Assembly: GCA_963763855.1 (NCBI GenBank)
Contig: CAVXPU010000005.1
Coordinates: 2,666,001-2,730,000, forward strand
Length of the DNA stretch: 64,000 nucleotides
Source: JAIBCC01 sp963763855
GTDB taxonomy: Bacteria; Acidobacteriota; Blastocatellia; Pyrinomonadales; Pyrinomonadaceae
Reading direction: 5' to 3'
The notes beneath the pieces are model-generated. The model saw only the letters and a list, made by a program, of their open reading frames with translations. It did not search any database and was not told where the DNA came from. Positions 1 through 9,401 of the stretch are shown piece after piece. Position 1 is the first letter of the stretch. Each line of letters opens with the position of its first letter. The translations under genes and the position numbers were made by a program.

Positions 1-1481
1 TTATAACCCAACTTATCCAATAAATCTTTCTGCCGTCCGTTTGGCTTATCCAAAACTCTTAATTTCACCCGAAATCCCTCTTTTTCGCTGATAATTCCGA
101 GCGTTTCCAAATCGCGATTCCAGTCAATAATTTTTGTGCCAATAATGTAGTTGTTAATTATCAAAGCGATCTCCGGGTAGTTCTTGAGAATATTCAAAAT
201 TGCCGTGTTTCCATCCTGAATATTGCCGCCGGGTGATTTTTTGTGTTTTTCATAGATTTTACCCAACACTTTCTTTAAGTTTTGTTTGCCTTTAGTTTCC
301 CTTTGCAATGATAAATCGCATAAAAAAGCGACGATCATTCCTTTTGCGTATAAAAAATTATTGTCATTTTGCCAACGTTTTTTCGATGCCTCAATTAAAG
401 AAAGAGTTTGCGTTTCATTAAATATTTGCGTCAAATCATAGGCACGTCCGAGCGTATTTAAGTAATCTTCAAAGCGAATTTGATTAAGCTCTACTCCTGT
501 TCGCAAAGCATGATAAATTGTAAAACCTTCAAAAAACCAATCGTAGTTACCACTGAGATTAATGCCGTTCGGCATCCAAAGATGAAAAATTTCGTGCCGT
601 AATTGCTCATGTAAACGCTGAACTGCCAGACTTTTGAAGGGCAAACTTCCAGAAATTATCGTAACAGTTGAGCCACGTGTTTCTGCCCGCCAACGATCAT
701 TATTTGAATTTTCCTGCGGAAATGGCAGTAGGATTATTTGTGAAAAAGGTACGGGAACTTGCCTAAACATCTGCTTGTATTCTTCTGTAATCAAGCGAAT
801 CATCTCTATCGCTTCGTCATCAGAAAACTGCCAACTGCCTGCAATTGCAACATTTACCGCATCTTTTGACGAAAGTAACAAACGCTTTTCCCGCCAATCG
901 CGACCAACATAAAACACAGCATTTTCGATGTCATAAACGTCATATTGCTTTTGATTTTGTGCGTATTGATTCGCAATTCTGAAATCCTTTGGCAAATCAA
1001 ATTCCAAACCAACTTTAGCCCCTTTTTGCTGAAAATTTACCAAAGGCAACAAATCTGCCAGCATCAATAAACCGCCATTTTCGCTCATCCATGAAGCGTG
1101 TGCGGAATCGGTAATTTTTGCAGAAGGTTTGAGATTAACTTGATAAGTCCAAGAAATCGGCGTTTTGCTCGCAAGATATTCGCCTGCAATCAATTTTTTA
1201 ACTTCAATTGATTTGCCCGAATCATCAAATGCCTTAAAATTCTCAATCCGCTCTGCCAAATTAACAGCATCAGCATAGCTTTGTAAAAATGAAATATTCG
1301 TATTCGAATCCGTTGAATTGGAAAATTTTCCTTCAACGTTTATTCGATTTTGGGGAATAACTGTTATCTTTACTCGCAAATCCTGCGAAAAAAAAATCTC
1401 TGAACCAAGAAAGATTGTAATCCAGGCAAATGCGAGCCGGGTGAGAGACGTTTTCAAGTTTGCAATCTTCTTTCTTTTCAT
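1..1481 (-). CDS. M61-family (glycyl aminopeptidase-like) metallopeptidase, 3' end outside window
   Basis: The minus-strand frame is open from an ATG at 1481 to the window edge, giving 493 codons with no stop, so the C-terminus is missing. A short hydrophobic N-terminal segment (about residues 14-33) suggests export or membrane anchoring. The zinc site is visible as H296-E-x-x-H300, followed 18 residues later by the third ligand in WFFEGFT (E318). That HExxH plus W-x-x-EGF arrangement is typical of family M61 and related gluzincins. The substrate cannot be told from sequence. It is divergent from the purH leader, with about 70 bp between its start and the predicted purH promoter. Confidence 0.75.
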   Translation of the reverse strand, partial: MKRKKIANLKTSLTRLAFAWITIFLGSEIFFSQDLRVKITVIPQNRINVEGKFSNSTDSNTNISFLQSYADAVNLAERIENFKAFDDSGKSIEVKKLIAGEYLASKTPISWTYQVNLKPSAKITDSAHASWMSENGGLLMLADLLPLVNFQQKGAKVGLEFDLPKDFRIANQYAQNQKQYDVYDIENAVFYVGRDWREKRLLLSSKDAVNVAIAGSWQFSDDEAIEMIRLITEEYKQMFRQVPVPFSQIILLPFPQENSNNDRWRAETRGSTVTIISGSLPFKSLAVQRLHEQLRHEIFHLWMPNGINLSGNYDWFFEGFTIYHALRTGVELNQIRFEDYLNTLGRAYDLTQIFNETQTLSLIEASKKRWQNDNNFLYAKGMIVAFLCDLSLQRETKGKQNLKKVLGKIYEKHKKSPGGNIQDGNTAILNILKNYPEIALIINNYIIGTKIIDWNRDLETLGIISEKEGFRVKLRVLDKPNGRQKDLLDKLGY

Positions 1482-1553
1482 CTGTTTACGCTAAATCTTA
1501 CACAAAATCGATACCTTTCGCCACCAAAAGAAATTTGTAAAGGTTTTTCACCG

Positions 1554-1583
1554 TTGACATTATATAATTCAGGGAACTAAAAT
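1554..1583 (+). promoter_or_regulatory. Candidate sigma-70 promoter for purH
   Basis: A TTGACA hexamer at 1554-1559 is followed after 18 bp by TAAAAT at 1578-1583. Transcription would begin near 1590, leaving a leader of about 260 nt ahead of purH. This is a motif match only. Confidence 0.45.
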
Positions 1584-1630
1584 ACTTTTTTGTTCGTAAA
1601 TAGTTGAAGTTCTGCCTTTTTAATAATTTT

Positions 1631-1708
1631 ATGAGTTTAGTAAAAATCGTCATTTACACGTTAGCTTTCTTGTTGAGTCTGCTGTTTTTTGGACGTTTCT
1701 TTTTCTAG
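1631..1708 (+). CDS. Possible 25-residue hydrophobic leader peptide
   Basis: An ATG at 1631 opens 25 codons ending in TAG at 1708. The peptide is almost wholly hydrophobic after residue 5 (Val, Ile, Leu, Phe) and would form one membrane segment. No Shine-Dalgarno sequence is evident upstream, so translation is doubtful. It lies between the predicted purH promoter and two hairpins, which makes it either a small membrane protein or simply untranslated leader. Confidence 0.25.
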   Translation: MSLVKIVIYTLAFLLSLLFFGRFFF

Positions 1709-1751
1709 AGGCTCGCTGAGAGAAAATATTAATCGAATCTGGTTTGCCGTG

Positions 1752-1776
1752 AATTCGGCTTTCACCGAATTTTTAC
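1752..1776 (+). terminator. Hairpin with U-rich tail in purH leader (upstream of two)
   Basis: The arms AATTCGG (1752-1758) and CCGAATT (1765-1771) enclose a 6-nt loop and are followed by TTT and an AT-rich stretch. It could be an intrinsic terminator or attenuator ahead of purH. Confidence 0.35.
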
Positions 1777-1807
1777 ATATTTCTCTAACATAATTTTACA
1801 CAGCAAA

Positions 1808-1836
1808 AGCGGTCAATTTAGACCGCTAATTTTATT
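1808..1836 (+). terminator. Hairpin terminator directly before purH
   Basis: Perfect 7-bp arms AGCGGTC (1808-1814) and GACCGCT (1821-1827) flank a 6-nt loop, followed by AATTTTATTTTT. It ends about 15 bp before the purH ATG, on the coding strand, so it either terminates a short upstream RNA or regulates purH. Confidence 0.5.
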
Positions 1837-1851
1837 TTTGAATCTATATTT

Positions 1852-3522
1852 ATGAGTGAATTACGAAAGATCAAACGGGCGTTAATCAGCGTTTCCGATA
1901 AAACTGGCATAATTGAATTTGCCAAAGAACTTGCAAAATACGACGTAAAAATTATTTCAACCGGCGGCACGGCGAAAAGCTTGCGTGAAGCAGGTTTAAC
2001 AGTTACTGAGGTTGCAGAAATTACAAATTTTCCGGAAATGATGGACGGACGTGTAAAAACTTTGCATCCAAAAATCCACGGTGCTTTTCTTGCCTTGCGG
2101 GATAACGAAAATCACCAAAAATCAATGGCAGAACACGGAATCGAGCCGATTGATCTCGTCTGCGTTAATCTCTATCCATTTGAACAAACTATTGAGAAAG
2201 AAGATGTTACGCTCTTGGAAGCAGTTGAAAATATTGATATTGGTGGACCGGCGATGATTCGTTCCGCATCAAAAAATTGGCGTGATGTTGCCGTTGTAAC
2301 GGACGCAAAACTTTACGAAAGCGTGATTAACGAACTTAAAGAAACGGACGGAAGTTTGAGTTTGGAAACCCGCCAACGTCTCGCCACTCTCGCTTATACG
2401 CGAACTGCGAGCTACGATCTGGCGATTTCAAGCTATTTGGCACAGCAACTTTCAAATGAAGATTTGGATTTTCTTGAACCTTTCAATCCGCTCGGAGATT
2501 TGGTGTTTATCGATCCGGAAGGTTATAGCGGAAACGAGACTGTTGATGAGGACTCGACAAACTCCGAGATCATCGAGCTGCCATCTTATGAAACGCTTGA
2601 ATTATCAAAGATTTCCGATCTCCGCTATGGCGAAAACCCACACCAAAAAGCCGCACTTTATTCTACCGATGAACGCGGGGGAATCGCACAAGCCAAGCAA
2701 CTTCACGGCAAGGAAATGTCATATAACAACTATGTTGACGCGGAAGCTGCCTGGAATTTGGTACAGGATTTTGAAGAATTAGCAGTTGCAATTATCAAAC
2801 ACACAAATCCATCAGGAGTCGGCACCGGCGAGAATAATTTGGAAGCTTATAAACGTGCTTTATCAACCGATCCTGTTTCGGCTTTCGGGGGAATTGTCGC
2901 ATTAAATCGAAAAGTTGATTTGGCAACAGCAAACGCGATTAACGAAGTTTTCACAGAGGTCGTAGTCGCTCCCGATTACGATTCAGACGCTCTTGAAATC
3001 TTCAAAACAAAGAAAAACTTGAGAGTCTTAAAAGTTTCCGCAACAAATAACAGTTCAAATCTAATCTACAAACCAATTTCGGGCGGAATGCTCGTTCAGG
3101 AAAAAGATTTATACAAGGTTTCTGAAGTCGATTTGAAATTTGTAACGGAGCGAAAACCGACAGAAATAGAACTAAAATCAATGCTTCTCGCATGGAAAGT
3201 TTGCAAACACGTAAAATCAAATGCAATAGTTTTCGCCAATGAAAATCGGACAATTGGAGTTGGAGCAGGGCAAATGAACAGGGTTGATTCGGTAAGAATC
3301 GCTGCAATGAGGGCGGAAAGATTTGAATTGCCATTAAAGGGTGCGGCTTTGGCATCAGATGCATTTTTCCCATTCCGCGACAATATTGATGAAGCCGCAA
3401 AGTTTGGGATTTCAGCAATCATTCAACCGGGCGGTTCTGTCCGCGATGAGGAAGTTATCCAAGCAGCGAATGAACACGGTCTGACGATGGCTTTGACAGG
3501 AATCAGGCATTTTAATCATTAA
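1852..3522 (+). CDS. purH: Bifunctional AICAR formyltransferase / IMP cyclohydrolase
   Basis: A 556-residue protein catalysing the last two steps of de novo IMP synthesis in the cytosol. The N-terminal IMP cyclohydrolase (MGS-like) domain starts with KRALISVSDKTGI and contains the STGGTAKSLREAG and GRVKTLHPKIHG motifs. The C-terminal AICAR transformylase domain begins near RYGENPHQKAALY and carries the catalytic KHTNPSG motif and the QPGGSVRD terminus. Length is slightly above the usual 510-530 because of an acidic linker around residues 215-245. No Shine-Dalgarno sequence precedes the ATG. The gene stands alone behind a long leader with two hairpins. Confidence 0.97.
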   Translation: MSELRKIKRALISVSDKTGIIEFAKELAKYDVKIISTGGTAKSLREAGLTVTEVAEITNFPEMMDGRVKTLHPKIHGAFLALRDNENHQKSMAEHGIEPIDLVCVNLYPFEQTIEKEDVTLLEAVENIDIGGPAMIRSASKNWRDVAVVTDAKLYESVINELKETDGSLSLETRQRLATLAYTRTASYDLAISSYLAQQLSNEDLDFLEPFNPLGDLVFIDPEGYSGNETVDEDSTNSEIIELPSYETLELSKISDLRYGENPHQKAALYSTDERGGIAQAKQLHGKEMSYNNYVDAEAAWNLVQDFEELAVAIIKHTNPSGVGTGENNLEAYKRALSTDPVSAFGGIVALNRKVDLATANAINEVFTEVVVAPDYDSDALEIFKTKKNLRVLKVSATNNSSNLIYKPISGGMLVQEKDLYKVSEVDLKFVTERKPTEIELKSMLLAWKVCKHVKSNAIVFANENRTIGVGAGQMNRVDSVRIAAMRAERFELPLKGAALASDAFFPFRDNIDEAAKFGISAIIQPGGSVRDEEVIQAANEHGLTMALTGIRHFNH

Positions 3523-3644
3523 TATTACTGAGGATGATTTTTTTGTTGACTTTTTAATTCGATTAAAGTAAAAAGATACCATTAAAGGATTCTAAGGAAC
3601 GCTCGAACGGTTTTTAAGTGAGAAAATCGAGTTGTGGTGTTTTT

Positions 3645-6362
3645 TTATTTGACGAAGGTTTGAACTGAAATTGATTTGCCGTCGCTTATAATCGTTACAG
3701 TTCCCTTCTCGCCAGTCGTCATAATTTTCGCGTCTGATTTTTTCCAACGATCAACAACTTCTTGATGTGGATGCCCGAAAGGTGATTTTTTTCCTACGGA
3801 AATAATTGCCAATTTTGCTTTGGTCGCATCAATAAATGTCTGGGTAGAGGAAGTCTTGCTGCCGTGATGAGCAACCTTAACTACATTTGCCTGCAACACT
3901 TCCGGCATTTCGAGGAGTTCTTTTTCCGCTTCTTTCTCAATATCCGCTGTCAATAAAACTTTCGTTTCACCATAAATTATTCGCAAAACAATTCCGTGAT
4001 TGTTATCCCAATTCGCATTTGGATTTTCATCTGAATTCGGATACAGAACCTCAACTTTTACATCGCCAAATGTTAAAACATCACCCCGTACAATCTTTGC
4101 CAGCGGAATGTTTTTCTTTTCCAGAGCTTTCGCAAAGTCTTCAAAATCAACGTCTTGCATCGGAGTTCGGGCAACAAAGGCAGACTTTACTGCGAAATTT
4201 CCCGCAACATCAGTTAAACCCTGTATGTGATCGGTATCGGCGTGGGTCGCCAACAGATAATCAACGTTATCGTTGCCTTTTTCCCACAGAAAATTTGAAA
4301 CAACGGTCTCGCCGATGTTCTGAACATCAGGCTCAAAAAGCTCGGCTTCTTCGCCGTCTCGGTGGACATAAATCTTATTAAAATTGGCTCGTCCACCACC
4401 ATCGATCAAAATAGTTTCGCCGGTTGGCATCGTAATAAAAGCGGAATCACCCTGCCCGACGTCAAGAAAATCTATATGCAATTTTCCGTCAGGATTAGGC
4501 GAGCTAAAAGGGTGAAAAATGATAACGCCGATTAAGATAATTAGACTTGCGGAAGCCAATTGAATCTTAAATCTTGACTCTCGAATATTGAATCCTAGAG
4601 AGAGCGGCTTCCAATAATGAAGCGAAATCATCAAAGCGATAATTGGAAGCAAATAAAGGAGATAGATAAATCTTAACTGTCCGGAATAATGCGGGATTCG
4701 CAACGATGACCAATTTTTATCGACGAAGAAAACCGTTAAATTGAGAATGATTGAGTTCAAGATTTCGGCTGCCCAAATGAAAGGAGCAGCGAGAATTTCA
4801 CTGATTTGGGCGATGAAGATTCCAAAGATCGCAAACAGACTTTCAATCGCGATCAATGCTCCAATCCAAATGTTAAGAAAAATTGAAACGAAAGAAACCC
4901 GATGAAAATAAAGCACGGCAAATGGCAAGAGCCAAGCTTGTACAATTGAAGAAACAACAATTGCCTCGAAAAGAAATCGAAGTATTTTTTGTAACTTCCA
5001 ACTTTCAAGCTTTTCAGCATAAGGAGTTTTTATAAGCTTGCATTGCCATACTGTCCGGCTTTGCTCTTCTTGCCAATTTTTCTCGCTCCAATAAAGAGTT
5101 TCAGCTAAAGTTTTTATCCATTTTGGGACATTTGGTGGGATTGGCGTATGAACATTCGGATGCCAATTTCCGATTTCCTTCAGTTTTTCCAAAAGCGGAA
5201 GCGACATTCCAACAATCGATAAAACGCAAATAAACGTTAGCTGAAATGATTGATTCAAAAGATCAGATGGTCGCCAAACCAATAAAATTAAAGCACTTAC
5301 AGCGAGGCTGTTAAGTAAACTTGCTTGCCGAAAAACGACATAAGCAAAGTACCAGACTGTAAACATGATCGCCGCTCTGGTAACGGGTGCGTCCGCTCCA
5401 ACCGCCAGCGTGTATGCCCACAAAAAGATGCTCGCCAAAAGGAATTGCCAAAATCGATTTTTCGTAAATTGTCTTAAAATCAAGATTACTAATCCGCCGA
5501 TAAATGTAATTTGCAATCCGCTAATTACAAGAATGTGAAATGTTCCGCCTTCGCGAAAACTTTCAGCAGTTGTTTTATCCAGATGATATTTATTGCCTAA
5601 AAGCGATGCAATCAAAACTCCTGCCGTTGAAACTGAGAAATTTTTCTTGAATTCCAGAATCAGATTTTGCCTGCGTTCATAGATCCAATTGAGCGATACA
5701 AAATCTTTAGTTTGACCCAGATTTTCCAACAAAAGCGGGCTTTTTACTACTCCTGTAGCGTCAATTCCCTGCATATCGAGTAGATTTTTGGTTGAAACGC
5801 CGCCCGGGTTTTGAAAACGTTCTTCGCGATTTAACTCGCACGCGACACGAATTTTCGCGTTGTGTCCAATTTGCAATTTATCGTATTCTTGCAAAGTTTG
5901 CTCATCCTGGCTCGGCAAAAAGAGTCTGATATTTCCGCTCGCTTTTTCCTCATTTCCTTTTGAAATTATGTTTTCAACCTTCATCAGCAGAAAAAATCCG
6001 CCAACTGCTAATTCGGGTTTTCCTTGCGAAATTCCGGTAATTTCAATCGGCTCACCCGAAATTAATCTGCCGGATTCAAATAATACTTTCAGGCGATTTG
6101 GAGCAAGGGAGCTTTTCTCGAGTGATAAACAAAGTCCGCCTAGCGATGTAAATGCAATAAATAAGAGAATTACGGCTGAGTTTTTGTTAAGAAAAATAGC
6201 TGCGAGAGATATAAAAACAAGTGAGAATATTAGAAAAATACTCGAAGAAATTCCTGAATAATTAGATATTAAAATGCCTGCTATAAAGCAAATTACCAAA
6301 AATGCCAACGGGAAGCGGGTAAAATTGTTGTTTGAGATTTTTTCAGAATTTTTAAGCATCAT
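3645..6362 (-). CDS. comEC: ComEC/Rec2-type DNA internalisation channel
   Basis: A 905-residue inner-membrane protein that moves single-stranded DNA into the cytoplasm during transformation. Hydrophobic segments near residues 15-75 and a soluble DUF4131-like region come first. The multi-spanning Competence domain (about 245-600, including GTFHILVISGLQ) follows. A metallo-beta-lactamase-like domain fills roughly 640-905, with HADTDHIQG and VAHHGSKTS metal-binding motifs. The ComEA-like gene lies 36 bp upstream on the same strand, a normal competence pairing. A degenerate 7-bp repeat array (4563-4597) is read through in frame just before the C-terminal domain. Confidence 0.92.
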   Translation of the reverse strand: MMLKNSEKISNNNFTRFPLAFLVICFIAGILISNYSGISSSIFLIFSLVFISLAAIFLNKNSAVILLFIAFTSLGGLCLSLEKSSLAPNRLKVLFESGRLISGEPIEITGISQGKPELAVGGFFLLMKVENIISKGNEEKASGNIRLFLPSQDEQTLQEYDKLQIGHNAKIRVACELNREERFQNPGGVSTKNLLDMQGIDATGVVKSPLLLENLGQTKDFVSLNWIYERRQNLILEFKKNFSVSTAGVLIASLLGNKYHLDKTTAESFREGGTFHILVISGLQITFIGGLVILILRQFTKNRFWQFLLASIFLWAYTLAVGADAPVTRAAIMFTVWYFAYVVFRQASLLNSLAVSALILLVWRPSDLLNQSFQLTFICVLSIVGMSLPLLEKLKEIGNWHPNVHTPIPPNVPKWIKTLAETLYWSEKNWQEEQSRTVWQCKLIKTPYAEKLESWKLQKILRFLFEAIVVSSIVQAWLLPFAVLYFHRVSFVSIFLNIWIGALIAIESLFAIFGIFIAQISEILAAPFIWAAEILNSIILNLTVFFVDKNWSSLRIPHYSGQLRFIYLLYLLPIIALMISLHYWKPLSLGFNIRESRFKIQLASASLIILIGVIIFHPFSSPNPDGKLHIDFLDVGQGDSAFITMPTGETILIDGGGRANFNKIYVHRDGEEAELFEPDVQNIGETVVSNFLWEKGNDNVDYLLATHADTDHIQGLTDVAGNFAVKSAFVARTPMQDVDFEDFAKALEKKNIPLAKIVRGDVLTFGDVKVEVLYPNSDENPNANWDNNHGIVLRIIYGETKVLLTADIEKEAEKELLEMPEVLQANVVKVAHHGSKTSSTQTFIDATKAKLAIISVGKKSPFGHPHQEVVDRWKKSDAKIMTTGEKGTVTIISDGKSISVQTFVK
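4563..4597. repeat. 7-bp tandem repeat array inside comEC
   Basis: Five consecutive degenerate heptamers (AATCTTA, AATCTTG, ACTCTCG, AATATTG, AATCCTA). They are translated as part of the linker between the last membrane segments and the beta-lactamase-like domain. Confidence 0.6.
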
Positions 6363-6398
6363 GAGGCTTTTTAATTTTTTCTGAGGGCGACAGTCATT

Positions 6399-6761
6399 TT
6401 ATTCAACTTTTATCAGATTTTGCAATCCACGAACCTTTTTGTCGCTCATCCCTCTTACCAAAATCAAATGTTCGGCTCGCTGAAATCTCCCGTATTTCTC
6501 TCGATATTCAATAATTCGCCGGGCAATTTCTTTGCCAATCTTGGGTAATTTCTCTAATTCTTCCAAACTTGCAGTATTGATATTAATCACATTTTCAGCA
6601 GATTCCTTCGCTTTTTGCTCCGTTTTTGACGGATTTTCCACAGAATTTGTGCAGGAGACAAGCACAAGACAAAACAGACAATAAATTGCCAAAAATGTTA
6701 AACGAAGTGGTTTAGTCGATGATGCGTAAGTGTTGTAAATAAATAGTTTATGGAAATGCAT
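6399..6761 (-). CDS. ComEA-like helix-hairpin-helix lipoprotein
   Basis: A 120-residue protein with a long N-terminal signal ending in a lipobox (LVSC, Cys about 37), a short charged linker, and a C-terminal helix-hairpin-helix DNA-binding domain (INTASLEELEKLPKIG ... RIIEYREKYGRF ... VRGMSDKKV). ComEA proteins capture double-stranded DNA outside the inner membrane and pass it to ComEC, and comEC lies immediately downstream. Lipid anchoring in place of the usual transmembrane helix is unusual for ComEA and is inferred from the lipobox only. No other ATG gives a shorter signal. Confidence 0.8.
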   Translation of the reverse strand: MHFHKLFIYNTYASSTKPLRLTFLAIYCLFCLVLVSCTNSVENPSKTEQKAKESAENVININTASLEELEKLPKIGKEIARRIIEYREKYGRFQRAEHLILVRGMSDKKVRGLQNLIKVE

Positions 6762-6809
6762 TAACTGTGTGCAAAATGCTAAAAGTTGTTAAGAATCAAT
6801 AAGTTAGTT

Positions 6810-6859
6810 TGTGGAAAATCGACTTTTCCACAGCTTTTCCACAGCCCAAATGTGGAAAA
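6810..6859. promoter_or_regulatory. Cluster of four TTTTCCACA nonamers (DnaA-box-like)
   Basis: TTTTCCACA occurs at 6824-6832 and 6835-6843 on the plus strand, and its complement at 6810-6818 and 6851-6859. A fifth copy lies at 6634-6642 inside the ComEA-like gene. The nonamer is one base from the DnaA consensus TTATCCACA. The same arrangement also forms a hairpin just after ftsK, so termination is an alternative reading. Confidence 0.4.
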
Positions 6860-6869
6860 GTTACGAAGC

Positions 6870-9398
6870 CTAGACATTATCGGCACTATCGTAGCCTTCT
6901 AGATATTCGTATGCCTTTTCGAGAATCGGACGAGCACGCGAACTGCCATCCATTTCGCCGATAAATTCTTCGCGTACCATCGCATCAAGAATTGCTGCGG
7001 CACGTCCATAGCCGATGCGTAGATGTCGCTGCAAAAGCGAAGTAGAGGCTCTTTTCGCACTCACGACCGAGCGAAGAGCGTCCATAAATAGCGGATCTTT
7101 TTTACCCGGCAAATCGCCAACATTGTCCAATTCATCTTCGGTTTTCGTAATCGTAATATCGTAATCAGGTCTGCCTTGAGCCTTAATATGTTCGACAATT
7201 TTATTGATCTCTTTTTCGTCAACAAAAGCTCCGTGAACACGAATCAGATTTGATGTTCCCGGCGGTAAAAAGAGCATATCTCCTTTGCCTAAAAGACTTT
7301 CAGCCCCGTTGGCATCAATAATTGTCCGTGAATCTACTTTTGAAGAAACCCGAAAAGAAATACGCGAAGGGAAATTCGCTTTGATCAATCCGGTAATAAC
7401 ATCCACAGATGGACGCTGAGTTGCCAACACCAGATGAATGCCTACGGCTCGTGCCATTTGTGCAAGCCGCGTTATTGATTCTTCAACCTCTTTGCCGGCT
7501 ACCATCATCAAATCTGCAAGCTCGTCGATAATAATTACCAGATATGGAAGATTCTTAAATTCATTACCTTCATCATCTAAAATGCCCTCGGCACGCTTGC
7601 GTTTAACCTCCGCATTATAACCATCAATATTGCGAACCCCCCATCTTGCAAGGTCTTTGTAACGTTTCTCCATCTGCCCGACAGCCCATTTAAGCGAAAT
7701 AGAAGCTCGTTTCGGATCGGTAATTATCGGCGTCGCAAGATGCGGAATGTCAGCATAAATTCCGAGTTCAACTTGTTTTGGATCGACCATGATAAGTTTT
7801 ACTTCATCCGGTTTTGCCTTATATAAAATCGATACAATAAGCGTATTTACTCCAACCGATTTCCCCGCACCGGTTGCACCTGCGATCAATAAATGAGGCA
7901 TCTTGGTCAAATCTGCTACGTAATTTCGTCCGTCAATACTCTTGCCAAGTGCGATTGAAAGCAGCGAATTTGACTCTTTAAATTTGGTGGATTCTATAAC
8001 TTCGCGGAGTTGAATAGTTTCGCGTTGGCGATTTGGAACTTCAATTCCGACGACTGCTTTACCCGGAATTCGATCAATCCGGATTGATTCCGCCTTTAGT
8101 GCAAGGCACAAATCATCTGCTAAACCCGTTACTCTGGAATACTTTACGCCGGCATCAGGTTTGAATTCATAAGTTGTGACGACAGGTCCCTGGCAAATAT
8201 GCATGACCCTTCCTGTGACATTAAATTCGCCGCTTTTTTCGGTTAATTCCTTCGCAATTTCTAAAAGTTCTTCATCTTTCTGTTCGATTCGTGCGGACGC
8301 AGCTGTCAAAAAATCGGTGGGTGGCAAGATATAATTATCGTAATTAGGCGGATCAGTTTTTGGCAAAACCACCTCAGTTTCGTCGGTTTGCGGCAAATCT
8401 AGATCGTTTGTTTCAGATAATTTAATTTGCTCCAATTCGCCTGTTTCTTTGATTGGTGTAATCGGTATTGCACTAATGTCATCGTCAAATAATTTCGGTA
8501 AATCTTCTGTTTCCCCAAGCGAAACAGGATCAGCTCCCATGCTGATTTTTGGACGCAAATCTTCAAATTTCTTGGTCTCTTCAGGCTTGGTAATCTCTTT
8601 TAATTCTTCAGTTATGCCAATTTCACCACTATTAACGTTTTTGGCATTGATAGGCTTCTCATCAATAATTGCAGGTTTTTTATCAGGTTTATCGCCTAAC
8701 GAAACAGTCGTTTTTTCCTTTTCAGCAATTTCATTTTCTAATTCATTCCGTGCCTCAAGTCGCTTTTCAAGTCGTTCTTGTGCTTCAAGTTTTTGTCGCT
8801 CACGCCAATGTTTAAAGCTGCTGAAATAGTCATCAAAACGCAGTCTTAAATTATCGAAAGCCAGACCGACTCCGCTAAAAATCGATAGATAAGTTAAATT
8901 TGTGGTTAATAAAATTGAGGCAAAAAAGAGTGCCGAAAGTAAAATTATCGAGCCGACTTTTCCTATCAAAGCGAGGCATCCGCCTGCTATGAAAGCACCG
9001 ACGATTCCCCCGCGAAAGCCGGAATCAAGCAAAATTGAAAGCAATCCTGCAAAAGTGCCAATGAATAAAATGAAACCAATCAACCTGCCGATTGGAATGT
9101 ACATATTGACTGCACGAAAAACCCGCCAAGCAATCAGAGCAAGCATCGCAGGAATTATGTAAGCCGTTAAACCTATTATTTGCAACGACCAATCGGAAAC
9201 AAAAGCTCCGAAAAGCCCTATCCAATTTTTTGTGGCAGCCGAATTTCCGCCGGTGCTATTTGAAGATAAATCTCCCGCACTATACGAAATCAATGATAGA
9301 AAAACCAAAATTGCGACCAACAACAAAAGAATCGCTACCAGTTCATTTTTTCTCGAAGAACTTTTTGAGGCTATTTTTTTTTGTCCATTAATTGCCAT
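6870..9398 (-). CDS. ftsK: FtsK/SpoIIIE DNA translocase
   Basis: An 842-residue septal DNA pump that clears and aligns chromosome termini during division. Four or more N-terminal membrane segments lie within about residues 18-180. A charged, low-complexity linker follows to about 370. The RecA-like motor has Walker A GATGAGKSVGVN (about residue 505) and Walker B VIIIDELADLM. The C-terminal winged-helix gamma domain (STSLLQRHLRIGYGRAAAILD) recognises KOPS. It shares the minus strand with prfB, only 3 bp downstream of its stop, suggesting a common transcript. Confidence 0.95.
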   Translation of the reverse strand: MAINGQKKIASKSSSRKNELVAILLLLVAILVFLSLISYSAGDLSSNSTGGNSAATKNWIGLFGAFVSDWSLQIIGLTAYIIPAMLALIAWRVFRAVNMYIPIGRLIGFILFIGTFAGLLSILLDSGFRGGIVGAFIAGGCLALIGKVGSIILLSALFFASILLTTNLTYLSIFSGVGLAFDNLRLRFDDYFSSFKHWRERQKLEAQERLEKRLEARNELENEIAEKEKTTVSLGDKPDKKPAIIDEKPINAKNVNSGEIGITEELKEITKPEETKKFEDLRPKISMGADPVSLGETEDLPKLFDDDISAIPITPIKETGELEQIKLSETNDLDLPQTDETEVVLPKTDPPNYDNYILPPTDFLTAASARIEQKDEELLEIAKELTEKSGEFNVTGRVMHICQGPVVTTYEFKPDAGVKYSRVTGLADDLCLALKAESIRIDRIPGKAVVGIEVPNRQRETIQLREVIESTKFKESNSLLSIALGKSIDGRNYVADLTKMPHLLIAGATGAGKSVGVNTLIVSILYKAKPDEVKLIMVDPKQVELGIYADIPHLATPIITDPKRASISLKWAVGQMEKRYKDLARWGVRNIDGYNAEVKRKRAEGILDDEGNEFKNLPYLVIIIDELADLMMVAGKEVEESITRLAQMARAVGIHLVLATQRPSVDVITGLIKANFPSRISFRVSSKVDSRTIIDANGAESLLGKGDMLFLPPGTSNLIRVHGAFVDEKEINKIVEHIKAQGRPDYDITITKTEDELDNVGDLPGKKDPLFMDALRSVVSAKRASTSLLQRHLRIGYGRAAAILDAMVREEFIGEMDGSSRARPILEKAYEYLEGYDSADNV

Positions 9399-9401
9399 TG
9401 G

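Noticed and set aside
634..912. Plus-strand 92-codon ORF at 634
   Set aside because: It lies opposite the M61 peptidase gene and shows no domain or start signal.
1631..1708. Classical amino-acid attenuator peptide for purH
   Set aside because: The peptide has no runs of regulatory codons and no ribosome site; kept only as a low-confidence ORF.
3002..3418. Long antisense ORFs opposite purH
   Set aside because: They are shadows of the purH coding sequence and have no recognisable features.
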